64,000 nucleotides of DNA from Pseudomonadota bacterium (GTDB lineage Bacteria; Myxococcota_A; Polyangia; Polyangiales; Polyangiaceae): positions 1 through 64,000 of the forward strand of contig JAFAER010000038.1 of the NCBI GenBank assembly GCA_023423895.1, written 5' to 3'. The translations under genes and the position numbers were made by a program. How positions within the stretch are numbered: position 1 is the first letter of the stretch; each line of letters opens with the position of its first letter. A model generated the notes under the pieces. The model searched no databases, was not told the DNA's origin, and was given only the letters and a program-made list of their open reading frames with translations. Below are positions 44,568 to 53,803 of this stretch, piece by piece.

Positions 44568-44784
44568 GTCGGGTTGCTCCGGTTGCGCAGCCCACGAGCT
44601 GCGTTGCCCTCTCCATCGGCCGCTCGCGACGCTGGTTGCGTCTTTTGTTGCCGAGCTACACTCGGCGGGACGGGTTCCAATCATTCCGGGCACTTGCCCA
44701 ATCGCACCGTTACCGTCCGGCCCCAGCTCCGCAACGCCCCCGGTGCGGTCGAGGGCTCCCATCGACCCGAGCGTCCCGCCGAGT

Positions 44785-45348
44785 ATGCTGCGCGGCGTGA
44801 AGCTCTATACGAAGACGGGTGACGACGGGACGACGGGGCTGTTCGGTGGCGCGCGCGTGAAGAAGGCGTCGCCGCGCGTCGAGGCGTACGGGACGGTCGA
44901 CGAGACCAACGCCGCCATCGGCATCGCGCGTGCGACGAAGCTCGAGCCCTTCACGGACGGCGTCCTCGCGCAGGTCCAGGTCGATCTCTTCACGCTCGGC
45001 GCCGAGCTCGCGTGTGTGCCTGGCAAAGAGGCGAAGATGTCGATGAAGCTCCTCGACGCCGCCGACGCCGAGCGCCTCGAGAAGGCGATTGATGCCGCCG
45101 AGGAGGGCCTGCCCCCGCTCAAGAGCTTCATCCTCCCGGGCGGGAGCCCCCAGGCGGCGGCGCTTCACCTCGCGCGAACGGTGTGCCGCCGCGCCGAGCG
45201 AGGCGTGCTTGCGCTCGACGATTCGCCCGCCCGGAACGAGCTCGTCATCTATCTGAACCGCCTCAGCGATCTCCTCTTCGTCCTCGCGCGCAAGGCGAAC
45301 GTCGCAGCGGGCGTCGAAGACGTGCCCTGGGCCCCGCGCGGCACCTGA
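44785..45348 (+). CDS. ATP:cob(I)alamin adenosyltransferase (PduO/MMAB type)
   Basis: The 187-residue product makes adenosylcobalamin from cob(I)alamin and ATP. PduO-family signatures are visible: KLYTKTGDDGTTGLFGG at the N-terminus (ATP-binding), VEAYGTVDETNAAIGIA (the conserved Asp-Glu-Thr-Asn), the C-terminal RTVCRRAERGVLAL and LNRLSDLLFVLARKAN, which carries the conserved Arg and Asp-Leu-Leu-Phe. All listed catalytic residues are present. Either ATG 44785 or GTG 44797 may be used. It is divergent from the translocator operon, with 217 bases between the start codons. In this window nothing else belongs to cobalamin metabolism. Confidence 0.93.
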   Translation: MLRGVKLYTKTGDDGTTGLFGGARVKKASPRVEAYGTVDETNAAIGIARATKLEPFTDGVLAQVQVDLFTLGAELACVPGKEAKMSMKLLDAADAERLEKAIDAAEEGLPPLKSFILPGGSPQAAALHLARTVCRRAERGVLALDDSPARNELVIYLNRLSDLLFVLARKANVAAGVEDVPWAPRGT

Positions 45349-45454
45349 CGCGGCGGTCGGCGGAGGGCGTCGAGCTCACCCGCGGGCGTGCGCCTGACGT
45401 GGAACGCTCGATGCAGTCAAGACGTCGCACCCCTCGAAGGAGGACGGAACCGCG

Positions 45455-45919
45455 ATGTCTCAGCTGGATCGATACGCCACCGAGCCGCCTGCAAGCGCGC
45501 ATGCGCTCGAGCCCTTCGTCGACGAGGACGAGGTCCGCAACTATCTCGACCTCTACGCTCGTGCGGTCACGGCCGGCGACGCGAGGACGATCGCCGCGCT
45601 GTGGGGTGTGCCGGCGCTCGTCCTCGGAGACTTCGGTGCGCAGGCGATCTCCGCGCTCCACGAGGTCGAAGCCTTCTTCGCGGGGGCGAAGGAGCAATAC
45701 GCTGCCCGGGGAATCGTCGATACGCGTCCCGACATCCAGAAGATCGAGTGGCTCACGGACCGCATCGTCGTTGCGGACGTGCGCTGGCCGCTCTTCGACG
45801 GGAACCATGACGAGCGCGGCGCTGAACGCTCGACGTACACGCTCGAGCGCGACGGGCGTGGCGAGCTGAAGATGCGCGTCGCCATCATGCGCGGAGAGGC
45901 CGAGACGGAGGCGCACTGA
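45455..45919 (+). CDS. SnoaL/NTF2-like small protein
   Basis: The 154-residue product contains an NTF2-like fold as found in SnoaL-like and DUF4440-type enzymes: the helical opening EVRNYLDLYARAVTAGDARTIAALW, a LVLGDFGAQAI strand, EVEAFFAGAKEQY helix, and a final mixed sheet (DRIVVADVRWPLFDG, STYTLERDGRGELKMRVAIM). No catalytic signature identifies the reaction; the family includes isomerases, dehydratases and stress-linked proteins. GGAGG about ten bases upstream supports the ATG. The next gene, an ECF sigma factor, is convergent. Confidence 0.78.
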   Translation: MSQLDRYATEPPASAHALEPFVDEDEVRNYLDLYARAVTAGDARTIAALWGVPALVLGDFGAQAISALHEVEAFFAGAKEQYAARGIVDTRPDIQKIEWLTDRIVVADVRWPLFDGNHDERGAERSTYTLERDGRGELKMRVAIMRGEAETEAH

Positions 45920-45979
45920 CCGTCGCCGTGCGCGCATGCGTCGAGCGCGCCTTGCTGCAGCGCGAGCGTCGCGAAAGCG

Positions 45980-46537
45980 TCAGGCCGCTTCGAGCTGCGA
46001 AGCGAGCAGCTTCCGACCGCGGTGCAGCCGGCTCATCACGGTGCCGACGGGAACGCCGAGCTCGTTGGCCGCCTCGCGGTACGTGAGCTCGTCGAGATCG
46101 ACGAGCGCCAGGACAGTGCGGAACGTCTCGGGAAGCGCGTCGAGCGTGCTCTTGGTCTTGCTCGTCAGCGAGAGCGATGCATCCGGTGAAGCGAAGCGCT
46201 CCGGCATCGTCCACGCGCACGGATCGCCGGCGAGGTTGCGGAGCGCGTTCTTGTCGCGACGCGAGCGGCGATAGCGCGTGATGAAGACGCTGAAGAGGAT
46301 CTGGTAGACCCACGCCCGCAGGTTCGTGCCGCGCTCGTATTGCTTCGCGAACTTGAGGGCGCGCTCGATGGAGTCCTGCACGACGTCCTCGGCGATCGTC
46401 GGATCTCCGCAGAGCCGACACGCCCGGCCACGGAGCTCGGGCAGGAGCTCGACGAGCCCGTGCTCGAAGCTCTTCTTGTCGTGGGCAACGATCGTACGCG
46501 TCGAACGGTCGGAAGCGGAGACGGCGGTGGTCGGCAT
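45980..46537 (-). CDS. ECF sigma-70 family factor
   Basis: The 185-residue product is an extracytoplasmic-function-type sigma factor. Region 2 is at residues ~20-95 (core-binding DPTIAEDVVQDSIERALKFA and -10-binding LRAWVYQILFSVFITRYRRSRR) and region 4 at ~130-180 (LDALPETFRTVLALVDLDELTYREAANELGVPVGTVMSRLHRGRKLL, quoted in part). Typical helix-turn-helix residues TYREAA and GTVMSRLHRGR are intact. The start at ATG 46537 is chosen because upstream residues are non-conserved. No anti-sigma gene is adjacent, so its signal is not evident. Convergent with the SnoaL-like gene. Confidence 0.92.
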   Translation of the reverse strand: MPTTAVSASDRSTRTIVAHDKKSFEHGLVELLPELRGRACRLCGDPTIAEDVVQDSIERALKFAKQYERGTNLRAWVYQILFSVFITRYRRSRRDKNALRNLAGDPCAWTMPERFASPDASLSLTSKTKSTLDALPETFRTVLALVDLDELTYREAANELGVPVGTVMSRLHRGRKLLASQLEAA

Positions 46538-46745
46538 CGGTGTCCTCACGACCGGAGCTTTCGCAATGGCGATGCCACGCTGCGACTCCTCGAAAGAACA
46601 GGGAATTTCGTCCGCGGACACGCCCGCGTGTGTCCGCGAAGCCAACGGCGCGTGGCTCGGGCCACGCACGTGGCCGAGCTCGTTCGTCCGGCGAACGACG
46701 TCGCGCCTCGCACGTTCGCCGAGACTGCCTGACTCCGAAGCGCGA

Positions 46746-48311
46746 TCAGCGGCGTTCGAGCAGCGCCGCGAGGACGTCCGGCACGCCGTCCGCGATCTCG
46801 CCAGCGAGGAGGCCTCGGTCGCCGTGCTCCTTCTGCCAGGCGCTGCCGGAGACGCCGTGCAAGAACGCTCCGCACCACGCAGCCTCGAACGGTGGGAGCG
46901 TGCACGCGAGCGCGCCGATGATCCCGGAGAGCACGTCGCCCGATCCCGCAGTCGCGAGCGCAGGGCTTCCCGAGCCGGTCACGACGAGGCGGCCGTCGGG
47001 CGAGGCGACGACCGTGTAGGCGCCCTTCAGGAGCACGACGGAGCTCGCACGCGCTGCCGCTTCTCGCGCCGCCGCGAACCGATCTGCCTCGACGGACTCG
47101 GACGTCCGGCCGAGCAGTCGACCGAGCTCACCCGCGTGCGGCGTGAGGATCGCTCGTCCTCCGGCCGCCGCGAAATGTTCGGGAGCGCCGGCGTGGACCG
47201 TGAACGAGTCCGCATCCGCCACGATGGCGCCCTGGAAGGTACCCAGGACGTGATCGGACACCGTGCGCGCCGCTTCGTCCGTCCCGAAGCCCGGACCCAA
47301 TACCACTGCGCGCTTGTGCGCGAGCAGCGCATCGACGGAGCTCAGAAGCGCATCGCGACCAGCGGCCGCCGAGGCCAGGCGACCGACCATCACCTCGACG
47401 ACGCGCGCCTCGAGCGCCGCCGCTGCCTCGGGCCAGGTGACGATCGTCGCGGCTCCGGCGCCCCCGCGGAGCGCTCCCTTCGCAGCGAGCAGCGATGCAC
47501 CGACCTTGCCGGGGGAGCCCGCCACGACGGCGACGTGGCCCGCACGGTACTTGTGCGAGTCGATCGGGCGAGCGTGGACGTGCGCGCGGACGTCGTCGGA
47601 CTCGACGAGCTCCGCTGCGCGGTCGCGCATCAGCTCGGGCGGGACGCCGATGTCGACGACGTGCACCGGGCCGCTCGCGCGCGCGCCCTGCCCGGTGACA
47701 TGCCCCAGCTTCAGATGCGCAAACGTCACCGTGAGGTCGGCGGAGATCGCGGTCCCGAGCGAGACGCCGGTGTCGGTATCGAGGCCGGACGGAACGTCGA
47801 GCGCGACGACGCGCAGGTGACGTCCGAAGCTGCGCGCTTCGTTCAGGAGACGGACGACGCTCGCCATCGGCTCGATGACGGGGCGATCGAGCCCGGTCCC
47901 GAACAGCGCATCGACGGCCACGTCCGCGTCGACGAGAGCGTCACCGAGCGCTTGCAGCGATGCGCCGAGCGGCACGGTCGCGATCTTCCCGCCGATGCCG
48001 GCGAAGGCGTCGTGGTTTGCGCGGCAGTCGGTCGTCATCTTGGCGGCATCGCCTGCGAGCCAGACCTCGACGCGCGCGCCCCTGGTCAGAAGGTGGCGCG
48101 CGACGACGAAGCCGTCGCCACCGTTGTTCCCGGAACCAGCGACGACGATGACGCGCTTCCCCGCTGGGAGTCCGCCCAGCACCTCGCGCTCGATCACGTC
48201 CGCGGCTCCGCGTCCCGCGTTCTCCATCAGGAGGAGGCTCGGCACATGGCAGGCGTCGATGGCGTGCTTGTCGAACGCGCGCATCTGGGCGCGCGAGAGC
48301 ACCGGGATCAT
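46746..48311 (-). CDS. nnr: Bifunctional NAD(P)H-hydrate epimerase / ADP-dependent dehydratase
   Basis: The 521-residue product repairs hydrated NAD(P)H. The N-terminal epimerase (NnrE, residues ~1-220) shows VVAGSGNNGGDGFVVARHL and DALFGTGLDRPV; the C-terminal dehydratase (NnrD, ~225-521) shows KYRAGHVAVVAGSPGKVGA, LTPHAGELGRLLG and the ADP/Mg-binding GSGSPALATAGSGDVLSGIIGA. Both active sites look complete. Its ATG overlaps the acpS stop by four bases (ATGA), and the three genes pdxJ-acpS-nnr form one coupled operon, a common arrangement in several bacterial groups. Confidence 0.94.
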   Translation of the reverse strand: MIPVLSRAQMRAFDKHAIDACHVPSLLLMENAGRGAADVIEREVLGGLPAGKRVIVVAGSGNNGGDGFVVARHLLTRGARVEVWLAGDAAKMTTDCRANHDAFAGIGGKIATVPLGASLQALGDALVDADVAVDALFGTGLDRPVIEPMASVVRLLNEARSFGRHLRVVALDVPSGLDTDTGVSLGTAISADLTVTFAHLKLGHVTGQGARASGPVHVVDIGVPPELMRDRAAELVESDDVRAHVHARPIDSHKYRAGHVAVVAGSPGKVGASLLAAKGALRGGAGAATIVTWPEAAAALEARVVEVMVGRLASAAAGRDALLSSVDALLAHKRAVVLGPGFGTDEAARTVSDHVLGTFQGAIVADADSFTVHAGAPEHFAAAGGRAILTPHAGELGRLLGRTSESVEADRFAAAREAAARASSVVLLKGAYTVVASPDGRLVVTGSGSPALATAGSGDVLSGIIGALACTLPPFEAAWCGAFLHGVSGSAWQKEHGDRGLLAGEIADGVPDVLAALLERR

Positions 48312-48706
48312 CGCGCCTCGTCGGTCTTCGCGGGCTTCGTTCGTTCCAGGATGACCATGGCGACGGCGACGCCAGCGTCGTGAGTGATGCTGACGTGCCA
48401 CGTGTCGGCGCCGAAAGCTTCGACCGTCGTGACCGCATTGCCCGACAGCTCGAGGACCGGCTTCCCGCTCGGCGCGCGGCGGACCTGGACCTCGTGCCAT
48501 CCGACGCCGCGCGCGCCGTCGAGCGCCTTGGCGAACGCTTCCTTCACGGCGAAACGCCCGGCGAGCGCGGTCGGCTGGTCGCGCCCCATCAGGTCCTTGC
48601 ACTCGGCGGGGCTGCAGATGCGCCCGAAGAATCGGTCTCCATGACGTTCGAGCGCGCGACGCATGCGCTCGATCGAACAGACATCGATGCCGACTCCGAC
48701 GATCAT
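48308..48706 (-). CDS. acpS: Holo-[acyl-carrier-protein] synthase
   Basis: The 132-residue enzyme transfers the 4'-phosphopantetheine arm from CoA to acyl carrier protein. AcpS signatures are present: GVGIDVCSIERM with its catalytic Asp at the start, FAVKEAFAKALDGARGVGW (the FxxKEA motif), and a final HVSITHDAGVAVAMVILE segment. Length matches the family. Start ATG 48706 overlaps the pdxJ stop by four bases; stop overlaps nnr start by four bases. Confidence 0.95.
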   Translation of the reverse strand: MIVGVGIDVCSIERMRRALERHGDRFFGRICSPAECKDLMGRDQPTALAGRFAVKEAFAKALDGARGVGWHEVQVRRAPSGKPVLELSGNAVTTVEAFGADTWHVSITHDAGVAVAMVILERTKPAKTDEAR

Positions 48707-49467
48707 GCAGTCCTCCCCTTCCCGATGGCCGCGAGCATCGCCTTCACTGCCCCGCCGAGCGACATGAAGACGGAGTCGGCAATGACCGCGTGACCGATGT
48801 TGAGCTCCACGATTTCCTTGATCGCTACGAGCGCACCGACGTTGCGCGTCGTCAAGCCATGACCGGCTGCGATCTCGAGCCCGAGCTCGTGTCCGTGCTT
48901 CGCAGCAGCAGCCAGCCGCGCGTGCTCCGCCTGTGCGGTGTGCGGGATCGGACGCGTGAGGTCCGTCGACGACGGCCGACCGTAGCCGAACGCGTGCGCG
49001 TATTCGCCGGTGTGCAGCTCGATCTGCTCGACACCGAGCTTGCGCGACGCCTCGACCTGCGCGAGGTCCGGCGCGATGAAGAGGCTCACCTTGACGTCGG
49101 CCGCCTGCAGCGTCTCGATGTGCTTCGCGAGCGAATCTCGCTGCCCGATGACGTCGAGGCCGCCTTCGGTCGTACGCTCTTCGCGGCGCTCCGGTACGAG
49201 CGTCACGACGTCGGGGCGCGTCGCGACGGCGATCGCGATCATCTCATCGGTCGCGGCGCACTCGAGGTTGAAGGTGTCGCGTAGCGTCGCGCGGAGGCGC
49301 TCGACGTCCTCGTCGCGGATGTGTCGGCGGTCTTCACGCAGGTGAGCGGTGATGCCGTGTGCGCCGGCTTCGAGGCACACGCGCGCCGCCTCGACCGGGT
49401 CGGGATACGGGGTCCCCCGTGCGTTCCGGAGCGTGGCGACGTGATCGATGTTGATGTGGAGGCGCAT
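48703..49467 (-). CDS. pdxJ: Pyridoxine 5'-phosphate synthase
   Basis: PdxJ condenses 1-deoxyxylulose-5-phosphate and 3-amino-2-oxopropyl phosphate to make pyridoxine 5'-phosphate, the last ring-forming step of the DXP-dependent vitamin B6 pathway. The 254-residue TIM-barrel shows LHINIDHVATLRNARGTPYPDPVEAA, AHGITAHLREDRRHI, VTLVPERREERTTEGG, ELHTGEYAHAFG and AGHGLTTRNV (fragments quoted to show order). All barrel phosphate-binding and catalytic His/Glu regions appear. It is the first gene of the pdxJ-acpS-nnr operon. A TAGCGT box lies nine bases before the ATG. Confidence 0.95.
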   Translation of the reverse strand: MRLHINIDHVATLRNARGTPYPDPVEAARVCLEAGAHGITAHLREDRRHIRDEDVERLRATLRDTFNLECAATDEMIAIAVATRPDVVTLVPERREERTTEGGLDVIGQRDSLAKHIETLQAADVKVSLFIAPDLAQVEASRKLGVEQIELHTGEYAHAFGYGRPSSTDLTRPIPHTAQAEHARLAAAAKHGHELGLEIAAGHGLTTRNVGALVAIKEIVELNIGHAVIADSVFMSLGGAVKAMLAAIGKGRTA

Positions 49468-49606
49468 CGCGCGCGCACGCTACCACAAGCACCTCTCCCG
49501 CGACGGCCAGCCGCGCACGTGCGCACGTGACGCGGCGGCCGGTCTGGTTGCGTCCCCGTCGGACCTCTAGGTGGAGGGGCGGAGGGAGCGGAGGCGCGAC
49601 GGTCGG

Positions 49607-52600
49607 TCAGTCGTCCGCGCCGCCACCCTGCTCGACATCCTCGTCCGTCTTCGGCGTCTGGAGGATCTCGCCGTTCGGGCCGTCGCGGCGGATGATGAGC
49701 GTCCGTCGCCCGACGGTGTCGTTGTTTTCCCGGGCGACCACGGTGATGACGTTGACCCCCGGCCGGAGCGGCACCGGCGTCTCGAACGTCATCCGCTTCG
49801 GGTCCGAGCCGTTGCGGTTCGACCGGTAGAACACCTTCCGGTTCCCCACGAAGACGTAGGCGTCGAGGATGCGCTCTGCGTCCGTTGCGGTGCCTTTGAT
49901 GATGACCTTGTCATCGCGGACGGAGAGCGGCACCGGCTGGACCTCGACCGACGGCGGGAAGCGGCGCATCGTCTCTTCGAACGCGACCGCGCTCGCCGGA
50001 GTCCCGCCGGGCTCGAGCTCGGCCGTCTTCACGAAGCCGAACCGGCCTTCGCCGAGCGCAACCTTGGTGAGGTCCCCGGCGCTCGCGAGCACGTTGACCG
50101 CAGTACCCGCGCCGAGGCGCCCGAAGACCCGCGCGCCCGGCTCGGGCGACTCGAGGAGCGTCGCTCCACCAGAACGCGCCTTCATCGCGCCGCTCGCCTG
50201 CGTGAGCGTCGTGGGCACGGCGATCGGCATGCGGACCTTCTCGATGACCGTCTCGCGCAGATCGCGGTCGGTGATCGACAGCTCCACCTTCGCCTCCGGA
50301 TCGGCGAGCGGCGATTCGACGTCGAACGCGAACGACAGCTTCTTCACCTCGCCGGGCTGCATGTTCGAGAGGTCGAACCGACCCTCGTGCAGGAGCAGGC
50401 CGTCGCCCGAGAGATTGCGCAGGTTCGCCTGCGTCTCGTAGCTCTTGCCCTTGCCGACGTTCTTAACGGACACGTACATCGTCAGGTGCTCGCCCTTCTG
50501 CACCTTGCCGTCGCCGTTGCCCTTGCGCGCATCGGCGATCTGGTAGCTGTAGGCGAACACGGGACGCTCGAGCGCCTTCACGCCGACGCGCAGCGTCTGC
50601 TCGGCCGGCGAGCGGCCGCGTGCCTCGTCGAACTTGATCGAGATGCCGTCCTGCCGTGAGAGCGTGTCACGCGGGATGCGGCAGACGCGCGGCGCGTCCT
50701 TCGGGAGCGGCGCGGTCGAGCCAGGCTTGCGCCCGTCGACCTCGCACCAGCCGAGCGGAATGGAAGCTGTCTTCGTCTTCCCGGGCTCGAGCTTCCCGAT
50801 GATGAGCTCCTTGTTGTCGTACAGCCCGCTGTCGCTCTTCGTCACCGCGGCGAGGCGGTAGAGCGCGGCGGTGCCCTTGTTCGTGACCGTCACCCGCAGG
50901 TTCATCGGGTCGCCGGCGTTCACCTCGTTCCCGGGCTTGTCGGTCTCGAGCTTGACCTCGACGCTCGGCGGGGCCGCGTTCGCCGGGGCCGCTTGGACGT
51001 CCGCAGGAGCGTCGCTCCAGTCGATGCCGAGCTGCTGCAGATCGGCCGAGACCTTCTGCAGCTCGGTGCGGCGCGCGTCGTCGATGATCTGTTTCGCCGC
51101 CCGCACCTGCTCGAGGCGCTTGCCGTGCGGGACCTTCGCGACGACATCCCGCGCGAACTTCACGGGGAAGTCCTTGTTCGGGAAGTCGGGGCCGAGCACC
51201 TCGTCCGGATCGCCGCCGCGCTCACGCAGCTCGCGACGCAGCGACTCGGGGAGGTTGTAGCGGACGACCTCCTGCGGCTTCTGCCCTTCCTTCACGCGGG
51301 AGTTCGAGAGGCTGCGCGACAGATCGCGCTCCTTGATCATCCCGGTGTCGACGGTCAGGTCCATCTCCTGGTTGTCTGCCGTCATCGGGTCGAGCTCGAT
51401 GTCGGGCGTGACGCCGGTGCCCTGGATCGAGATGTCGCCGGGCATCGTCAGGTACTGCGCGATGGTGAGCTTCAGCGCGGCGCGATCGGGCAACTCCGTG
51501 AAGACGAGCTGGACGGAGCCCTTACCGAACGACGTCTCGCCGATGATGATCGCGCGGTCGTGGTTCTTGAGCGCGCCCGCGACGATCTCGCTCGCGCTGG
51601 CGCTCGAGCCGTTGATGAGGAGCGCGATGGGGTAGTTCGGCTCGGTGCCGTCCGGATGCGCGACCTTCTCTTCTCGGTCCTCGCCGGCGCCGGGGTTACC
51701 GACGGTCGCGACGATGGGACCGTTGACCAGGAACTTGTCGGCGACACGCGCGGCCTGCTCGAGGAGACCGCCGGGGTTGCCGCGCAGGTCGAGGACGAGG
51801 CCCTTCAGCTCGCCGTTGCCACGAAGCTTGTTGAGCGCCTCGTCGAGGTCCTTCGCGGTGTTCGCCTGGAACTGCTTGAGGCGGACGTAGCCGATGCCGT
51901 CGCCGAGCGACTTGGACTCGACGCTCTGCACCTTGATGACCTCGCGCGTCAGCTCGAAGGGCTTCGGCTGCTGCCAGCCGTCCGGCCCGTCGCGGCGGAG
52001 CCACACGGTGACCTTCGTCCCGGGCGCGCCGCGGAGGTGCTGCACCGCCTCGTTGAGGCCCATGTTGAGCGTCGACTCGCCGCCGATCTTCGTGATGCGG
52101 TCGTACTTCTTCACGCCGGCGCGGAACGCGGGCGTGCCCGGCATCGGGTTGATGACGGTGAGCTGCTGGTCGCGGATCGAGATGACGATGCCGAGGCCGC
52201 CGAACTGCCCGCTCGTGGAGAGGTTCATCTCCTTGTACGCCTCGGGCGAGAGCAGCACGCTGTGCGGGTCGAGCGTGTGCAGCATGCCGTTGCAGGCGGC
52301 GTATTCGACCTCGCGGAGATCGACCTCGGTCCCCTTCAGGTTCTCCTGGACGAAGTCGAAGACCTCCCGGAGGCGCGCGGACACGTCCCAGAGGCCGAGG
52401 ACGTTGTCGACGCGGAACTCGCGCTCCTGCGTGTCGACGCGGACCTTCACGGTCGGCGCGTTCTCGTCGTGGATGACGATGATCTGCGCCACGTCGCGCT
52501 GCACGTAGTTCAGCGACGAGAGGAGCATCTCCTTCGGCTTCACGCGCTTCGGATCGACGTACTTGTCGCGGACGTTCTTGAGCACTTCGTTGACGACCTT

Positions 52601-52774
52601 CAGCTGCCGCAGGTCGTAGTTCGAAGGTCCGTGCTTCGGATCCGCAGTGCTCGCGACCGCAGGAGCGAGGCCTTCCCAGAGCCCGCCGCCGTGAAGGTTC
52701 ATCGCGAGCCAGCTGGCGATTCCAAAAGCGACGAAGAGCGCGAGGAATTTGAGCGCGCGCGGAAGAAGACGCAT
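49607..52774 (-). CDS. S41 (CtpA/Prc) protease with PDZ and long C-terminal extension
   Basis: The 1,055-residue periplasmic protease begins with a membrane anchor or signal (LKFLALFVAFGIASWLAM). A PDZ domain lies at ~190-275 (GLGIVISIRDQQLTVINPMPGTPA, AVQHLRGAPGTKVTVWLRR) and the S41 catalytic domain at ~285-470, with the nucleophile in NGSSASASEIVAGAL and the general-base lysine in GETSFGKGSVQ. The family normally ends near residue 450; here ~550 further residues add CARDB-like beta domains (ALYRLAAVTKSDSGL), an SH3b-like segment (GARVFGRLGAGTAVNVLA) and a final beta-sandwich (FETPVPLRPGVNVITVVARE). These could bind envelope partners or substrates. A TATACT box seven bases before the ATG replaces a Shine-Dalgarno. 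Confidence 0.92.
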   Translation of the reverse strand: MRLLPRALKFLALFVAFGIASWLAMNLHGGGLWEGLAPAVASTADPKHGPSNYDLRQLKVVNEVLKNVRDKYVDPKRVKPKEMLLSSLNYVQRDVAQIIVIHDENAPTVKVRVDTQEREFRVDNVLGLWDVSARLREVFDFVQENLKGTEVDLREVEYAACNGMLHTLDPHSVLLSPEAYKEMNLSTSGQFGGLGIVISIRDQQLTVINPMPGTPAFRAGVKKYDRITKIGGESTLNMGLNEAVQHLRGAPGTKVTVWLRRDGPDGWQQPKPFELTREVIKVQSVESKSLGDGIGYVRLKQFQANTAKDLDEALNKLRGNGELKGLVLDLRGNPGGLLEQAARVADKFLVNGPIVATVGNPGAGEDREEKVAHPDGTEPNYPIALLINGSSASASEIVAGALKNHDRAIIIGETSFGKGSVQLVFTELPDRAALKLTIAQYLTMPGDISIQGTGVTPDIELDPMTADNQEMDLTVDTGMIKERDLSRSLSNSRVKEGQKPQEVVRYNLPESLRRELRERGGDPDEVLGPDFPNKDFPVKFARDVVAKVPHGKRLEQVRAAKQIIDDARRTELQKVSADLQQLGIDWSDAPADVQAAPANAAPPSVEVKLETDKPGNEVNAGDPMNLRVTVTNKGTAALYRLAAVTKSDSGLYDNKELIIGKLEPGKTKTASIPLGWCEVDGRKPGSTAPLPKDAPRVCRIPRDTLSRQDGISIKFDEARGRSPAEQTLRVGVKALERPVFAYSYQIADARKGNGDGKVQKGEHLTMYVSVKNVGKGKSYETQANLRNLSGDGLLLHEGRFDLSNMQPGEVKKLSFAFDVESPLADPEAKVELSITDRDLRETVIEKVRMPIAVPTTLTQASGAMKARSGGATLLESPEPGARVFGRLGAGTAVNVLASAGDLTKVALGEGRFGFVKTAELEPGGTPASAVAFEETMRRFPPSVEVQPVPLSVRDDKVIIKGTATDAERILDAYVFVGNRKVFYRSNRNGSDPKRMTFETPVPLRPGVNVITVVARENNDTVGRRTLIIRRDGPNGEILQTPKTDEDVEQGGGADD

Positions 52775-52781
52775 TGGTTCG

Positions 52782-52787
52782 AGTATA
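52782..52787 (-). promoter_or_regulatory. -10-like box of S41 protease gene, leaderless spacing
   Basis: TATACT on the minus strand ends seven bases before the ATG at 52774; the best match to the -10 consensus among the boxes seen here. Confidence 0.55.
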
Positions 52788-52993
52788 GACGCGCGTGGGC
52801 CCCGTTGGACCTAGCAACGGGGAAAAAGGGCGCGAAAAGCCGCTGTTGCCGTCGGCCAACGGCGGAGCGGGGCGAGACGGTGAGGGGCCGAGGCGGCGAG
52901 ACGGGTGAGACTCAGCTTTTCTCGGGCGCCAGCGTACCTGCCCGTTCGGAGCACGGCCGACGATGGCGTCAGCCGCGCAGCCGGTCGGAGGCG

Positions 52994-53734
52994 TCAGCCC
53001 TTGCGGATGACGGCGACATAGAAGCCGCCGAAGCTCGCCGCAGGCGTGTCGCAGAGGAAACGTTCGGCAGCGCGGAGCATTCCCGACAGCCCGGGGACCT
53101 TCATGGCCACCGCGGCAGGCGTGACGATCCGGATGCCGCGCGCGGTCTCGAGACGCGTCCCCGGGGGCAGGATCTTCGGCAGGACGCGCGGCGAGTCGAA
53201 GCGCGTGTAGACCGCGCTCTCCCGGGTTCGGTCGCTGATCTTGCCGGCGGGTCCGAGCCTCTTCGCGAGGCCGCGCAGGCTCCACGGGTTGTAGAACTCC
53301 GCCAGGAGCACGCCCCCCGGCTTCGTGACACGTGCCATCTCCGCCAGCGCTCGGCCGATGTCCGGGACGTGCGCGAGGACCTTGAACGAGCAGGTCACGT
53401 CGAACGTGGCATCGGGGAAAGGTAGCTCGGTGACGCTTCCTTCCTGCACCTCGAGCCCGCGACTACGCGCCAGCTCGAGCATGCCCGGCGACAGGTCGAT
53501 GCCGACCGCCCTGCGCGCGTGCTCCTGGATGCGTTCGAGGATCAGGCCGGTCCCGCAACCGCACTCGAGCACGTCTTTGCCGGTGCCATATCGCGCGCAC
53601 AGCTCGACCTCCAGGTCGTCGACCAGCGCGTGGTAGCCGTCCTTGCTGTTGGGCCGCCGGTGCCGCTCGTAGCTCTTGCTGAACTCGTCGTAGTATGCGC
53701 GCGTCTGTTCGAGCTCACCGCGTTCGAGGGTCAT
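52994..53734 (-). CDS. Class I SAM-dependent methyltransferase
   Basis: The 246-residue cytoplasmic enzyme has the Rossmann-type methyltransferase fold: motif I DVLECGCGTGLILERIQEHA, acidic loop VGIDLSPGMLELAR, motif II/III PFPDATFDVTCSFKVLAHV and post-motif TKPGGVLLAEFYNPWSLRG. These bind S-adenosylmethionine; the substrate cannot be read from sequence. The start at ATG 53734 follows a degenerate TAAAAC box by eight bases. The C-terminal ~70 residues (PGTRLETARGIRIVTPAAVAMKVPGL) are less typical and may recognise the substrate. Neighbours do not suggest a pathway. Confidence 0.85.
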   Translation of the reverse strand: MTLERGELEQTRAYYDEFSKSYERHRRPNSKDGYHALVDDLEVELCARYGTGKDVLECGCGTGLILERIQEHARRAVGIDLSPGMLELARSRGLEVQEGSVTELPFPDATFDVTCSFKVLAHVPDIGRALAEMARVTKPGGVLLAEFYNPWSLRGLAKRLGPAGKISDRTRESAVYTRFDSPRVLPKILPPGTRLETARGIRIVTPAAVAMKVPGLSGMLRAAERFLCDTPAASFGGFYVAVIRKG

Positions 53735-53803
53735 CGCGCGGGGTTTTAGCACCAGACGCGACCCGGCTGGAGCCCCTTGTTCCTCGACCACGAGCGTGCG
53801 GGT

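Noticed and set aside
44650..44666. GCCGAG/CTCGGC hairpin between the translocator operon and the adenosyltransferase gene
   Set aside because: Only six base pairs and no flanking T-run or -35/-10 context; too common in GC-rich DNA.
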